Shown piece after piece: positions 1 through 10,871 of a DNA stretch of 64,000 nucleotides (within the stretch, counting starts at the first letter, position 1; each line of letters starts with the position of its first letter). This stretch comes from Trichomonas vaginalis G3 (taxonomy: Eukaryota; Parabasalia; Trichomonadida; Trichomonadidae). The notes beneath the pieces were generated by a model. That model saw only the letters and a list, made by a program, of their open reading frames with translations, was not told the DNA's origin and ran no database searches. The translations under genes were made by a program, and so were the position numbers. The stretch is from NCBI RefSeq assembly GCF_026262505.1, contig NC_067205.1, positions 12,152,001 through 12,216,000 on the forward strand, read 5' to 3'.

Positions 1-2499
1 AAAATTAAAAGGGAAAAATAAATAAAATTTAAACATTTAATTATATATAATGTAAGGAGTGTAATTCCAAATTTTCTAAAAACTATTCAAATTTGAGCAT
101 TTTTTTGGAAATAGTAAATCTAATATGTACATCTAATAACAACATGATGCATCACCTTTTCAAGCTCTGCAGTCAATTTTTTGAAATTTGATTGAAATAA
201 ATGTAGCAATAATTACATTTCATTAGGGAATATATGAGTTTCTCTGGAAACAGGCTGATAAATTTTAAATTTTGTCCAATCAACATGAATGCATTGAGAA
301 ATTTGGATTGATTTTCTGGTAGAATCTGGAACAATTCAACCATGTATAAATGGATCATGTAATCATCATGAAATGTTAGTGTTAGAGTTCAAAAGAAACA
401 GAATGAGTGGAAATCAAACACAATCTGAATAATTTTAAACGTATACAATCTTTAAGTTTGTATTTTGAATTCTACATATATGATTGTGTAATTCGTTCTT
501 TCAAATTTTCGGATTCAGGCATGTTTTGATAAAATTCATTCCCAAAAACGTCAATTAACAATTAAATTTAGTGTATTTTAAATATATATACGTATTATAT
601 TTTATAAATTATATTAAATTCGCAAAATTTTAAGTTTTAAACAAAAATAAAAAATGTTCAAAATATGAAATTATGCATAGGATATTAAAATTTACATGTT
701 AGCAATTTTTTTGAATTGCTTTCAATTTTCATATTGAAATTTTTAAGATTTTTTTCTGAAATAATAAGCAAGAATATCAACCTAAATAATATTAAATTCC
801 ATGCGTTAATTTCCCCTCAAAAGTCATTGACCGCCTCTCAATCTAGATTTTGTGAGTACTTTACATTATTTTCCCAGCATATTTTTGCATTCTTTTATAT
901 ATGATAATATTATACACATTATGCAAATGCAATTGTTGGAGTTCAAAACAATATTTCTCTCATTTTCCAAACATTCGTATTTTTCCAGCCTAGGACAAAT
1001 GTATATTGATTTATTTGGAGAGGTAATCATGCATATACTATGTTATAGGATGTTTAACTAAGAAACCTACTCTTTCATGCAGAAAGTCTGCAAATTTGTT
1101 GAAATGCAATATAAGAGTGCATTCAATTTGGTGTCACTTTTCGTTCGAAAACTGAATTTCAGTTCTCTCTATATTCACTTTCTGAGCATAATAATTGGAT
1201 AATATTATTACCCTATGTGTCAGTGATATTTAAAGAGCCTTTCTGATACGAAGCTATCGGAGTGGAGGTTCAATCTCCGGAAATTAAGGCATATGATTTG
1301 GGCTTGGAACATAAATATATGAGTAGACCAATGTATAAAGATAAGTTTCTGATAGACAAAATTATGTTCGTTCAATCCTCTATTAAGATATGAAATTGAT
1401 TTCGTCAAATTTAAGATTTATTATATTTTTATGCATTAAAAATAACTGATTAGGTTAATCACTTTGCTTTAAGAGTGGCAATGATCATTTAAACTCTCAA
1501 TTAAAAAACAATTAAAAATAAAGAGTAGATATTCGAATTTCTCTCGAACGTATTGTCTTTACATATGCAATAGTGCATACTTTTGATGGAAATATTTAAT
1601 TATAGTTTTTCAATTCAATTGATTTGAAATTTCAATCGGAATTATTCAATAATATTTGACAAGAGGTAATTTTTATTCTTTTAAAAGTTATTGCACTGCA
1701 AAAATCATAAATATAATATAAATTTTTTATTATAGAATTTATTTTAGTAATATATTCAGGCAAAAACTTGAGAATTTGATTGCTTACACTATATATCATA
1801 TAAATATATATGTTCAAATAAAATAGTTCTTATTTTCAATTCAAATAAGATCAATATATTCATAAAATGGAGCTCGCACTGATTAGTTAAGTAGTAATGA
1901 TGTTACTATAGCCCAGATTGATAACAAAGAAAGGAGATTATGCTTAATAGTTCAAAACTGCATGAATGAAAAAACAAATTTGTATATCAAGGAAAATGAA
2001 ATTCTCACTTTTTTGACGATATCTGGACACAAAATCTCTTCGATCTGATGACCCAATATGCAAACAATACTCCATTAATTTTCATTTCAAAAGATATAAG
2101 GTTTCCTCATTTGGGAGACCAAAAGCTCTTTGTATTAATGCTTCTCTGAAAATTAGATAAGTTCAAAAAAATCAATTCAATGTTTTATATGTAATGAGAG
2201 ATATCTAGATCTATATGATCTTATGATTAAATGAAGCTGATCACAAAAGAAAGTATGAAAGCATTAGAACAAATATACATCAATAAAAATTGTGCATGCT
2301 TGATAAATAAGAATATATCTATTAGATTGTCAAAAAAAATTACATATTCTCAACACACATCCATTGTAAAATTCACGCAGTTTACAATCAGATATTTCTA
2401 TAAATTTCTCATTGCAGCCCATGTTAGAATAATGAACTTTCCAAGCTATTATATAGACTCAAACAATCAAACAAGTTCAAAAAAATGTAAAAAAAATGT
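1..2499. other. AT-rich intergenic stretch
   Basis: No convincing gene, RNA or repeat is visible. The few open frames here are short, of low complexity, and lack an initiator-like motif upstream. The longest plus-strand frame (2231-2503) runs into the tail of the alcohol dehydrogenase gene and shows no family resemblance. Confidence 0.5.
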
Positions 2500-3687
2500 T
2501 TAAATGTAGACAATGATTTCCTTGAGGATATCACGTGTGATTTCCTCAGTGACTTCCTTGTGCCAGCCGAATGGCTTGCCACCAACGGAGTCCATGACCA
2601 TCTTTGTGACCTTCTCGAGATCGCCCTCCTTGACTGGAGAAGCACCCTGCCACTCGTGGACTGTCTTGACGTGGCCTAACTTGAGAGCCCACTGCTGGAG
2701 GAGTTCGATGAACTTCTTTGCCTTCTCCTCATCTGTTCCCTCGCGGATATCGAAGACACGTTCAGCAGAACGAGCCATGAGGTATCCACGTGTTGAGAGG
2801 AAGTGTCTGAGGAAGCCTGGAGCGACCATTGCGAGTGTTGCACCGTGGTCAATGCCGTATTCAGCTGTGAGCATGTGGCCAATCATGTGGATGCCCCAGC
2901 ATGTTTCCTTTCCGAGTGTGAAGACAAGGTTGAGAGCGAATGTAGCAGCGTTGATGAGTCTGCCGTGTAATTCGATGGATGAGTTTGGCTTCATGAGGTC
3001 TTCGGAGATATCAACGAGCTCACGCATGATGGACATCCAGAAGTTATCCATCATTGGGTTAATTTGGCCTGTAAGGAACTGGTCAATGCAATGTGCCATT
3101 GCATCGAAGAGACCATTACGGAGCTGGCGAGCTGGGAGTGTCATTGTGTACTTTGGATCCATAAGAGAGAACTTTGGATATGTGATCTGGTTGGAACCAG
3201 CGAGTTTTTCGCCTGTTGCTCTCTTGGAGATGACAAAGTTTGGATTCCACTCAGAGCCTGTGGCTGGGAGTGTCATGACGGAGCCAATTGGGGTGCATTC
3301 CTTTGGATATGTGTTCTTTGTGAGGATTTCCCATGGATCGATGGATGGATCAAGGGCAGCACCAGCGGAAATGAACTTTGTGGCATCAAGTGTTGAGCCG
3401 CCACCGACAGCAAGAAGCAAATCTGGCTTGAATTCGCGGACAACCTTGATGATCTCGACGCAGCGAGCATAATCTGGGTTTGGCTGGATGCCACCTTCCC
3501 AGCGAGCCTCAACTTGGAGTTCCTCGAGGGCCTTTGTGACATCAGCGCGTGCGCCGTTCTTATCAATGGATCCGCCACCGAATGTAACGAGAACCTTGGA
3601 CTTTGGCTGTACGAACTTCTTAAGATGTTCTGTAACTGCGTTTTCGCCGAAGCCAACTTGTGTTGTGTTTGTCCAGAGCCACTTCAT
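2500..3687 (-). CDS. Iron-containing alcohol dehydrogenase, YqhD/BdhA type
   Basis: A 395-aa group III (iron-dependent) alcohol dehydrogenase, predicted to interconvert aldehydes and alcohols with NAD(P)H in the cytosol or hydrogenosome-linked fermentation. The N-terminal half is a dinucleotide-binding domain: VTFGGGSIDKNG near residue 35 and LAVGGGSTLDATKF near 95 match the YqhD/BdhA layout, as does EGGIQPNPDYARC. The C-terminal half has the metal site, with DAMAHCIDQF near 190 and IHMIGHMLTAEYGIDHG near 265 supplying the usual Asp and three His ligands. Length matches the family (about 385-400 aa). Start chosen at 3687: the codon just before it is TTG, while this ATG follows an initiator motif by about 17 nt. 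Codon use is GC-richer than in most neighbours, as in highly expressed trichomonad metabolic genes. Cofactor (NADPH versus NADH) is inferred from the YqhD resemblance only. Confidence 0.93.
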   Translation of the reverse strand: MKWLWTNTTQVGFGENAVTEHLKKFVQPKSKVLVTFGGGSIDKNGARADVTKALEELQVEARWEGGIQPNPDYARCVEIIKVVREFKPDLLLAVGGGSTLDATKFISAGAALDPSIDPWEILTKNTYPKECTPIGSVMTLPATGSEWNPNFVISKRATGEKLAGSNQITYPKFSLMDPKYTMTLPARQLRNGLFDAMAHCIDQFLTGQINPMMDNFWMSIMRELVDISEDLMKPNSSIELHGRLINAATFALNLVFTLGKETCWGIHMIGHMLTAEYGIDHGATLAMVAPGFLRHFLSTRGYLMARSAERVFDIREGTDEEKAKKFIELLQQWALKLGHVKTVHEWQGASPVKEGDLEKVTKMVMDSVGGKPFGWHKEVTEEITRDILKEIIVYI

Positions 3688-3696
3688 CAAAGTGAA

Positions 3697-3706
3697 AATG
3701 AAGTGA
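3697..3706 (-). promoter_or_regulatory. Initiator (Inr) of the alcohol dehydrogenase gene
   Basis: Reading the minus strand, TCACTTCATT lies 10-19 nt upstream of the ATG at 3687. It matches the trichomonad initiator consensus TCA(+1)Y(T/A)Y(T/A), giving a predicted 5' UTR of about 17 nt, typical of T. vaginalis mRNAs. Confidence 0.8.
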
Positions 3707-4429
3707 CCACGACAAACGATTCAAAAAATATTCAGATAGTTATCACAAAAATTTTCAATGATCGTTTTTTACAATACTCAAAATATTGCCAGGGATATTA
3801 CATTGTCTATTGATTTGCGTCAATTTCTCAGAAAAATTTACTGTTCTCTTGTCAAATCAAAACTCTTAAGATATATGGCATCTCATTATTGACATCATTA
3901 ATATAATAACGATAGGCTAATTTATCAGAAATATTATAAAAGTGACAAAACTGTTCAAATCTCATCAACAAATTTCCCAGAATAAAAATTATAGCTTATT
4001 TGTTTTGCTTTTAATTTAGTGATTTTATTCAATTACGATACATTGTTTTCTATTGAAATTGATCGAGAAAAAAAACAATTTTTTTGAGATTCAAAACAAT
4101 CAACAAGTAATTAATTTTCGCTTATTTCGGAAGAACAACTGTATATGAATCGAAATGTTTTACTCAATAAGTTGGCTTTAACTTGCTCTTCTTTAAAATA
4201 TTTTTAATTTTTTGATTTTAAATGTTTTTTAACGTTTTTGAGTATATAGTATTAAGAAGATAGTGACTTATATTTGATTTTTGATTTCCTTTTTCTAATT
4301 GCTGCAATTATTGTAGTGTTCCAAGATCTCTGTGACAAATTGGTCAAATTTCTGATAATAAAAATTGAATGTATTTTACATGTCAAAAAATTCTATCTCC
4401 GGTAGAATTTTAAAAGTTTTGATTTTTCA
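3707..4429. other. Intergenic stretch between alcohol dehydrogenase and Polinton copy 1
   Basis: AT-rich DNA with no coding frame or structured repeat that I can support. Its last bases were the original upstream flank of the gene now starting at 23917, before the Polinton inserted. Confidence 0.5.
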
Positions 4430-4435
4430 AAGGAA
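4430..4435. repeat. Target-site duplication, left (AAGGAA)
   Basis: Six-base direct repeat immediately outside the left terminal repeat of Polinton copy 1, matching 23905-23910. Confidence 0.92.
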
Positions 4436-4597
4436 AGTAGTATATGTTGAAGGGTTGTGTGACTTTTTTTGTAAACGTAAGAATTCATACAATATTGAAC
4501 GATTTTGTATCATTTTTTTTAACATATGAAGTAAAAAATGTATGATTCTTACGGTTTTTATTCTTACGTTTTTGAATAAATCAAGATTTAAAAAATT
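4436..4597. repeat. Left terminal inverted repeat of Polinton copy 1
   Basis: 162 bp, reverse complement of 23743-23904 with no difference that I can see. It contains several CTTACG/CGTAAG words, which recur in the subterminal DNA of both copies and could be integrase or terminal-protein recognition sites (inference). Read outward it holds an open frame of about 30 codons. Confidence 0.93.
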
Positions 4598-4736
4598 TTC
4601 AAAATTGTAAGACATTTACACTCAGCCCAAACATAATGAAATAAAAAAAATAAAAAATAAAATTTTTTTAAAAAATAAACTTTAAAAATTCATGTCTTAC
4701 ATTTTTGAATAATTTATTTTTTTAATTCGTAAGAAA

Positions 4737-5150
4737 ATGAGTGGATCAAGATTCGTAACCGTCAATCAATTAATGGATGCTCTTTCACCAATTCTTGAAA
4801 ATGTTAAACAAGTAGATGTTTATTTCGATGATTATGTAGAAAGTTTATATTATAAAGGTAAACATAATATTAAACCCATTGCTTTTGCATTTGATAATAA
4901 ATTAATTGAAAATGCAAAAATTTGGGAATTAATTCCAGATATTGAATATATAACGAATATAACTAATAAATGGTTCAAACGAATTCCAACCACAAAAGTT
5001 CTTTGTAAATTAATGATCAAAACCGAGGCCAAAGAATTTCCTGAATTTACATATCATCCAAATAAAGTTTCAGAACTAGAAAATGAAAAACTTCAGAAAA
5101 AATTAAACGATAGACTTTCAAATGATCGTATTGAAAAAATAAATAACTAG
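4737..5150 (+). CDS. Polinton copy 1: unknown 137-aa protein
   Basis: First gene inside the left terminal repeat, 137 aa, acidic/mixed charge with no signal peptide or membrane segment. Sequence such as VKQVDVYFDDYVESLYYKGK does not place it in a family I recognise. The C-terminal 35 residues are highly charged. It has no counterpart in copy 2, which does not include this arm. Coding status rests on an open frame starting at the first ATG after a T-rich tract. Confidence 0.55.
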   Translation: MSGSRFVTVNQLMDALSPILENVKQVDVYFDDYVESLYYKGKHNIKPIAFAFDNKLIENAKIWELIPDIEYITNITNKWFKRIPTTKVLCKLMIKTEAKEFPEFTYHPNKVSELENEKLQKKLNDRLSNDRIEKINN

Positions 5151-5204
5151 CAGAAGTTGCATTTAATAATGAAATATTTGATGAATAAACCTTGAACTTA
5201 GTGA

Positions 5205-5234
5205 TGGCTTTAAGGACCCGGGCTCAACGAGTCA
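5205..5234. repeat. Degenerate double-hairpin micro-element in Polinton copy 1
   Basis: A GC-rich patch in AT-rich DNA containing GGGCTCAACGAGTC (stem GGCTC/GAGTC, loop AAC) next to GGCTTTAAGGACC. It resembles the intact double hairpins listed elsewhere in both Polintons but is decayed. Confidence 0.4.
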
Positions 5235-5630
5235 TGATTTATGAAATCAATAATTTGATTTATTCGCTCTTCAATAATTCTATTCTTTTTGTTAAATCAT
5301 CTATTTTCATTAATGAGGTGATTCTTGATTGAGGAATAGATTTCAAACTAACCACTCCTTTTATTTTGAAATTTTGAATCCATCAACTTTAAACATTTTA
5401 TTCAATTTACATGTTGTCAATTCTTCAAATAATTTTTTATTATTAGCATAATAGTCATTAAATTCTTCAACAGATGAAAAAAATTTTTGTTTCAGTAATT
5501 GGTTTAACAACGTTTATTTTTTGTTGAACATTTTACTTTCATTAATTTTTAAAATCGGTTTCATTTATCATTAAATAAAAATTAGAATATAAGTGATGAA
5601 ATATATTTTTTAATTAATATTAAATCAGAA

Positions 5631-5865
5631 ATGGCTGCAGGATTCTTTAAAAAATTATGGGAAGGAATTAAGAAAGCTGCGGGTTGGGTTCATAAAAGAT
5701 TATTAAACCCGTTGCAAACTTTTTGGCACCAGTAGCGAAAACGGCAGGAACTATCATAGGTGGAGTATTAGGTACTAAAGCAGGTAATCCGGCATGGGAG
5801 CACAAGCAGGTAACGCAATTGGTGGAATTGCTGAAGGAATACTTAATAAAATAGGAGGTAGATAG
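5631..5865 (+). other. Polinton copy 1: small amphipathic basic protein region (MAAGFFKKLW family)
   Basis: A short coding region beginning MAAGFFKKLWEGIKK. It has an amphipathic basic N-terminus followed by Gly/Ala-rich coding sequence (TAGTIIGGVLGTKAG). Small amphipathic or Gly-rich proteins of this kind next to the capsid gene are known in Polintons and adenoviruses as core or membrane-active minor capsid proteins; that role is inference here. A paralogue with the same MAAGxFKKLW opening lies on the other strand at 5933-6103. Confidence 0.55.
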
Positions 5866-5932
5866 TGGAAAAATAAATAAATATTATTTTTATCTTAGTA
5901 TCGGTTGAAGTCTTTGATAAACTTTTTCTCCT

Positions 5933-6103
5933 TTATTTAATATTTCTCTTATTGGGGGCTTTTGGTGTTATTGATTCAGCAACGTCACTAATTGCTTCTT
6001 TATTCTTAAATATCCAATTTGCTCCTTTCTTCATTGTTTCCCAAACTTTATGCGCTCCTCTTTTTACTTTATCCCACAGTTTCTTAAATATACCTGCAGC
6101 CAT
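5933..6103 (-). CDS. Polinton copy 1: 56-aa MAAGIFKKLW paralogue
   Basis: A 56-codon frame on the minus strand starting MAAGIFKKLWDKVKRGAHK, convergent with the related gene at 5631. The N-terminus is a basic amphipathic helix with Trp at positions 10, 21 and 30 (K..W spacing), and the C-terminus is polar. It was found by reading the minus strand opposite a spurious plus-strand frame. A pair of small membrane-active or DNA-binding virion proteins is a reasonable guess, without direct evidence. Confidence 0.6.
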   Translation of the reverse strand: MAAGIFKKLWDKVKRGAHKVWETMKKGANWIFKNKEAISDVAESITPKAPNKRNIK

Positions 6104-6170
6104 AGTTGATTATTTCATTAAATTAAAAATTCATTTTCATCTTTTAATTTTGATTTTTATTTATTAATAA

Positions 6171-7793
6171 ATGACGACTAACTATTTGGTGCCAAACACT
6201 AAACCGATTAATGGAAATGTGTTTCATTCATTCGAAAAGATAAATGAAATATTCGCAAAGAATGACGGTAGAAGATATTATAGAGAACTTGAAAGTTCAT
6301 GCTATGACTCTGATGCTCCATATTTTGATGATAAACAAACTCATTTAAGAATTACAAATCCGGCTCATGATGTGAACCAATTAGGTGACACATATATTAA
6401 ACGCAAAGTTAAAGCAACTCTAGTTTCAAATAAAGCTTTCACATGTGATGCCGCTTTTAAATGCATGCGTTTATTCGTTGGTTACAAATCATCAAATCAA
6501 AGCTTTAAACAATTAGAAGTAGAAACTGAAAGAGGTGATGCTGGTTATCTTCAGATGGATTGCGCCCGTGAATCTTTCGCATTTGCAACATATAAACCAA
6601 AATCAGAAAGGAAAGTTAAAAAGTTTGTTCATTCGTTATATAATAATGTTCAAAATATGATAACTCAGTATGTGGTAAATATATTGACCCTTCAGAAGTT
6701 TTCAAGAAAGCAAATGAAGAAGTTGATGTCACTTTTGATATGATTATTCCGGTAAATGATTTGTTAGCATTTCAGGCGTTCGATGATTATCCTAAATCAT
6801 TTGGTGAAATCATTCTTAAATATTATGTTTTCAGGGATACTTTAGTATTTTGTCAGGTTGACCCGTTAAGAGTTGCTGATTTACAAAATTACGTTTATGA
6901 AAAGATAACTGATGAAAATTATGAAAAGATTATGAATCATGTTTATAAATATGATCGCAAATTCCAACAAATCGGACTTCCTGCCAAATTAATTACAAGC
7001 TTAGCCGCTACATCTGCTGACGCAACAGTTGATGACGTTATTATTTCATGCACAAAGATGGAAGTTTTAGAGGATAAATGCATTACACCAGGATACGGTT
7101 TAATTGAAGAATCAGTTAAAGCAATACCACGTTTATTCAGTAAGGAAGATCCATTCATGATTCCAGCTCAACATATTGACGTTCGTTCACTAAATGGAGG
7201 TTGCATCACTCCTGAAGGTATTAGCTCAGATTTCTCATACGCTCTTCATAATGTTACAGATGTTGTGTTAACATTTCCGAAGAATGCAATGCAAAGAACA
7301 GTTTTTAGAAAATCCAATGCTTCGAGGTCTTCAGGTCACTATAGATTCCAGAAACTTCCCCGATCAAGCGATGACCACAGTGGGTGACATATTCTTTACA
7401 CGTATGCTTCAAGCTTCTGATTTAGATGGAGTGAATGAATGCACAGAAGAATATGAGGACTCATTAACTAGACCACTGAATGATGATAATGGCACACCAT
7501 TAGCTAGAACATGGAAAGACCAAACTTCATTCTTATGCACTATTCCAGTTCAACGTGATGGAGCGGGTATATTCTTTGATGGATTAGAAACTTTCAATTC
7601 ACAAGTTACAGTACAAGTGAAAGCTTATCCAATCATTCAGGGTGAAAATGACACTTACTGTTCAAAGGTGACAAATCCTCCTCAGGTTTGGTTTACTAGG
7701 ACTACATATTGGACATGGACACCGGATGAAGGTTTGAAATATCATCAACAGGTACACCACCACAGTATAGAAGTTCATATGATGAAATATTGA
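6171..7793 (+). other. Polinton copy 1: major capsid protein region (double jelly-roll, candidate)
   Basis: About 1.6 kb of coding sequence between the small basic proteins and the packaging ATPase, the place where Polintons carry the major capsid gene. It opens with MTTNYLVPNTKPINGN after a TAAATG signature. Stretches such as FVGYKSSNQSFKQLEVETERGDAG, seen in short pieces, and a beta-rich middle (IPVNDLLAFQAFDDYP) suit a double jelly-roll protein. The assignment rests on position, length and beta-rich composition, not a sequence match I can compute. Broken. Confidence 0.5.
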
Positions 7794-7834
7794 TGAATAG
7801 AAATGTTTAAAATTATAAATTTATTTTTGATTAA

Positions 7835-8656
7835 ATGGATTTAAATTCATCCACCCCTTATGAAGAATTAGCGGGAGTATATAATACATACGTAGATGAT
7901 ATGATTAATGAAGCATTGAGTGATAATAGAAATGCTCTATCTAAGGAAAAATTAATGAAAATTCCATATTCTGAATGTTACTTAAATTCAATCACTGCAG
8001 CAATTGGTAAACAAAATAAAGGTAAAACATTAACGATATTAAAACAAATTATCATTATTGCTAACACTTCCCCCTATTCACATGTGTTAATTTATATCAA
8101 CCGTTCAGGTTCACCTTCAGATGATACATTTGAATCTTTAAAGCATTTAATCAAAATTCCAATTATTTATTTATCACAAGAAGAAGCAGAAGATTATTTA
8201 AAAAACTTTTTAATGTATAAAGAATTATATAATACAATCAAGAAGCAAGGATTAGAGGATAAAATTATTGATAAACAACGGGATGAATTATTTGAAACAC
8301 TTTCTATTTCAAATTTTGATAAAGAATTTTTGCATTCACTAATTTTTCTAGATGATGCCGTGAAATCAAAACTAATAACTAATGAGAAATCATATTTTAA
8401 TCAATTATTAACTCAATGTCGACACATTCAGTGTCTTTATGGCTGTTCAATACTTCAAAGCATTAAGCACAAACATTAAATCAAACCTGTCCACCCTTTT
8501 CATTTTCAGTGGTTTAGTCGTCAACAGTTGAACGTTATGCTTTATCAAGTGAATTTACCAATGAGCATTAATGAACTTTACACACAATATCAACAATTAG
8601 GTGAACATGGAAAAATAATAGTTGATTTAAATAAAGGTTCCATTAAATTTGATTAA
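7835..8656 (+). other. Polinton copy 1: FtsK/HerA-type packaging ATPase
   Basis: A genome-packaging ATPase region of the HerA/FtsK (adenovirus IVa2-/poxvirus A32-like) class. A Walker A motif GKQNKGKT lies near residue 58 of the frame starting at 7835, and a Walker B motif LIFLDDA lies near residue 172. It directly follows the capsid region, as in other Polintons, and its start codon is inside TAAATG. The same gene is in copy 2 at 27488-28101. Role: ATP-driven DNA packaging into a capsid, known for the family. Broken. Confidence 0.8.
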
Positions 8657-8696
8657 CTTTTTATAATTAATTTTTATTTTTTATTTATAATTAAAC

Positions 8697-9595
8697 ATGA
8701 CAGAAATAGCAAATCTTCTACAGGTTCCATTAAAACAAGGACAAACAAAAAGGGTGCATATAATAGAACTATGAAAGTTCCAGACGGAATGAAAGAATTA
8801 GTTCATATTGTTGCTGGTCTTCAAAAAGATGTTAAACAAATGCGAAACGTTTTAACATTACCAGAAGCTCAAGCATATGCCAAACGTCATGGTCCAAATT
8901 GGGAAGCACACGAAGCAGACATTACGGGTCCAAATGGAAAACCTGATGGTATAAATGAAGTTTTCGTTACTGATGGTCAAGGAAATATTAAAGTCATAAA
9001 TGGTTATAAATTAACTATGTCTGATTATCCTAAACGTAAAGCATATAATGAACGTTATCCTATGCAATTTGATGAAAATGGAAAAGCTGTTAAACAATAC
9101 ATTGGAGAAAGTGAAAATGGTCCAATTAATTCATACCGTTATAATCCATATTCTTATTTCAATGAAGAATTAAATGCTATTGAAGAGGGACCGGATGGAT
9201 TACCACGATATTCTAACCAGTTTGATGGTCAATATGCAAATATTAGACCTGAAATTCCAGCTAAGAAATTCTTTAAAGTTGCTTTATTCGATCCAGTGTT
9301 CAATGAACAGAAAGAAGCAATGAAAGCAGAATTTAAACCAATTCAAGTGGCAAGAATTTCTTCATCTTCACTTTCAGAAGCGTTCAAGGAATTGATAAAG
9401 AAACCACTTTATTCTCAACAAGGTTATAACTTTGATTTAATTAAAGAAAGTGATAGACGTAAATTAGAAAAATCAGATGGTTTTAAGAATGCATGTAATG
9501 AAATGATTAAAGATATTGTAAATGATAAAATAAGACTGGAAGAAACTCAAAGCAATATCAATAACATAATTGGTGCAGTTACAAAGAAAGTATAA
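8697..9595 (+). other. Polinton copy 1: conserved structural candidate with [12 protein letters not shown] motif
   Basis: About 300 codons beginning [15 protein letters not shown]. The middle has [21 protein letters not shown], reminiscent of a Ca-binding DxDG-like loop, then a Tyr/Asn-rich region and a charged helical C-terminus. It lies directly downstream of the ATPase. The counterpart in copy 2 (28142-29040) is very similar over most of the length, but the last 100 residues differ clearly, for example [20 protein letters not shown] versus FANVKDELKQQFQPIIVARI. I do not recognise the family; a virion protein is inference from position. Confidence 0.55.
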
Positions 9596-9679
9596 GCAAA
9601 CAATGATGAACCTTGGGATATTACCGTAACAACTAAATAAAACTTTAAATATATTTTTCTTTTTTTTATTCAATTATAA

Positions 9680-10377
9680 ATGAGAAGACGTTTCACAAGT
9701 CAAAAGAACACAAACGCAAAAGCAGAGATTACGGTTGGTTATAACGTAAATGATGATAAATCACGAATTATTCAAAATGTTAAAGTTAATGTTAGCCCCG
9801 AATTAACAAGGTCAGCAACTCAACCAAATTTATTAACTCGTGACTTACCGAAAAAGGAGGAGGAGCAAAATAAAGAAGATGGAGACCCAATCATTTTATC
9901 TGAACCCGGTAAAGAACCTGTTGAAATTCCCACTTATCCAACATACCCCCCACCTCTTTCATCAAACATCGAGAACCCAGGAATTACGATTCCAGTCGCA
10001 ATGCGCCATATAAAATAGACATTAATTCTGAATTAATGAAAATTTACCGTGATATAATAATTAATAATTATGATTCAATAATAAATTTAATTGACCAATC
10101 CGGTTTAATTATTTTACCTTATGAATCATTAATTCACATTATCGCCATTCTTTGTGATGTTCAAGATTCAGACGTTAAGATTCAATTTTTCATAGATGAT
10201 GAGGTTTCATGCTGCGGAACAGTTGCAAAAATAAATCCTATAAAGGATATTAGCACAATTAAGATATCAAAGAACGGAACAACAACTGAACTTCATTTAA
10301 CATATAATGATATTTATAATAAAATAGTTGATGAATATAAAATATCACTTGAAAAATTCTTTGTTAAGGCTATTTAA
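9680..10377 (+). other. Polinton copy 1: unknown protein with disordered N-half and globular C-half
   Basis: Starts MRRRFTSQKNTNAKAE inside a TAAATG signature. The first third is charged and Pro-rich (YPTYPPP), and the second half is hydrophobic/mixed (LIDQSGLIILPYESLIHI), probably alpha/beta. Its counterpart in copy 2 is 29073-29729. Family unknown. It lies among structural genes, so a virion protein is plausible but not shown. Confidence 0.5.
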
Positions 10378-10853
10378 TATTCAAGCATTAACATTATCGA
10401 ATAATAATCCTTTGAATCATAATCAATAATAATTGACCTTTCACCAGTTTCTATCGTTTGTTTTATTTCTTTTTGTTCCCCACTATCTGGATCGGTCATT
10501 GTAATTGTTTTTGTTATAGTATCAGCTTTATCTTTAACTTCAATCTTTTTTCCATCAGGATATTTAAACCAAAATTCCAAAAATTCGATATTGTCAATCT
10601 GTTCATATTTTAATCTATCAATTACATTTTTAATACCATCTGAAAATCTTATGAAATGGTCATTATATGGGTTTGATTGAACTAAATTTGAATGAAGTGA
10701 AATATAACCTGTTGATGAATATGACATTGACTCATATTTTCTGAAAACACTAAAATTTATAACATGAATGAATTTCTTATTCGTTGAATTTATGAATTCT
10801 TGAGGTAATCTTATTCTAGTTTTATTTATCACTGGAAAATAACGCTTTACCAT
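10374..10853 (-). CDS. Polinton copy 1: unknown 159-aa protein
   Basis: A 159-aa frame, the only leftward gene in the left arm apart from the tiny one at 5933, overlapping the end of its convergent neighbour by 4 bp. It is rich in short beta-like segments (FIHVINFSVFRKYES, STGYISLHSNLVQ) and ends in a charged insert followed by IIDYDSKDYYSIMLMLEY. A small jelly-roll such as a penton or minor capsid protein would fit the size; this is speculative. Counterpart at 29726-30190 in copy 2. Confidence 0.5.
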   Translation of the reverse strand: MVKRYFPVINKTRIRLPQEFINSTNKKFIHVINFSVFRKYESMSYSSTGYISLHSNLVQSNPYNDHFIRFSDGIKNVIDRLKYEQIDNIEFLEFWFKYPDGKKIEVKDKADTITKTITMTDPDSGEQKEIKQTIETGERSIIIDYDSKDYYSIMLMLEY

Positions 10854-10871
10854 ATTTTTATCGTAATAAAA

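Noticed and set aside
173-2503. Several 60-90-codon frames in the first 2.5 kb
   Set aside because: Expected by chance in AT-rich DNA; no family resemblance, no start context and no neighbours to support them.
2513-3472. Long plus-strand open frame (319 codons) opposite the alcohol dehydrogenase
   Set aside because: Shadow of the GC-richer minus-strand gene, which has clear family motifs. The plus frame has no recognisable protein character.
5952-6167. 71-codon plus-strand frame beside the capsid region
   Set aside because: Its sense is the minus strand, which encodes the MAAGIFKKLW peptide.
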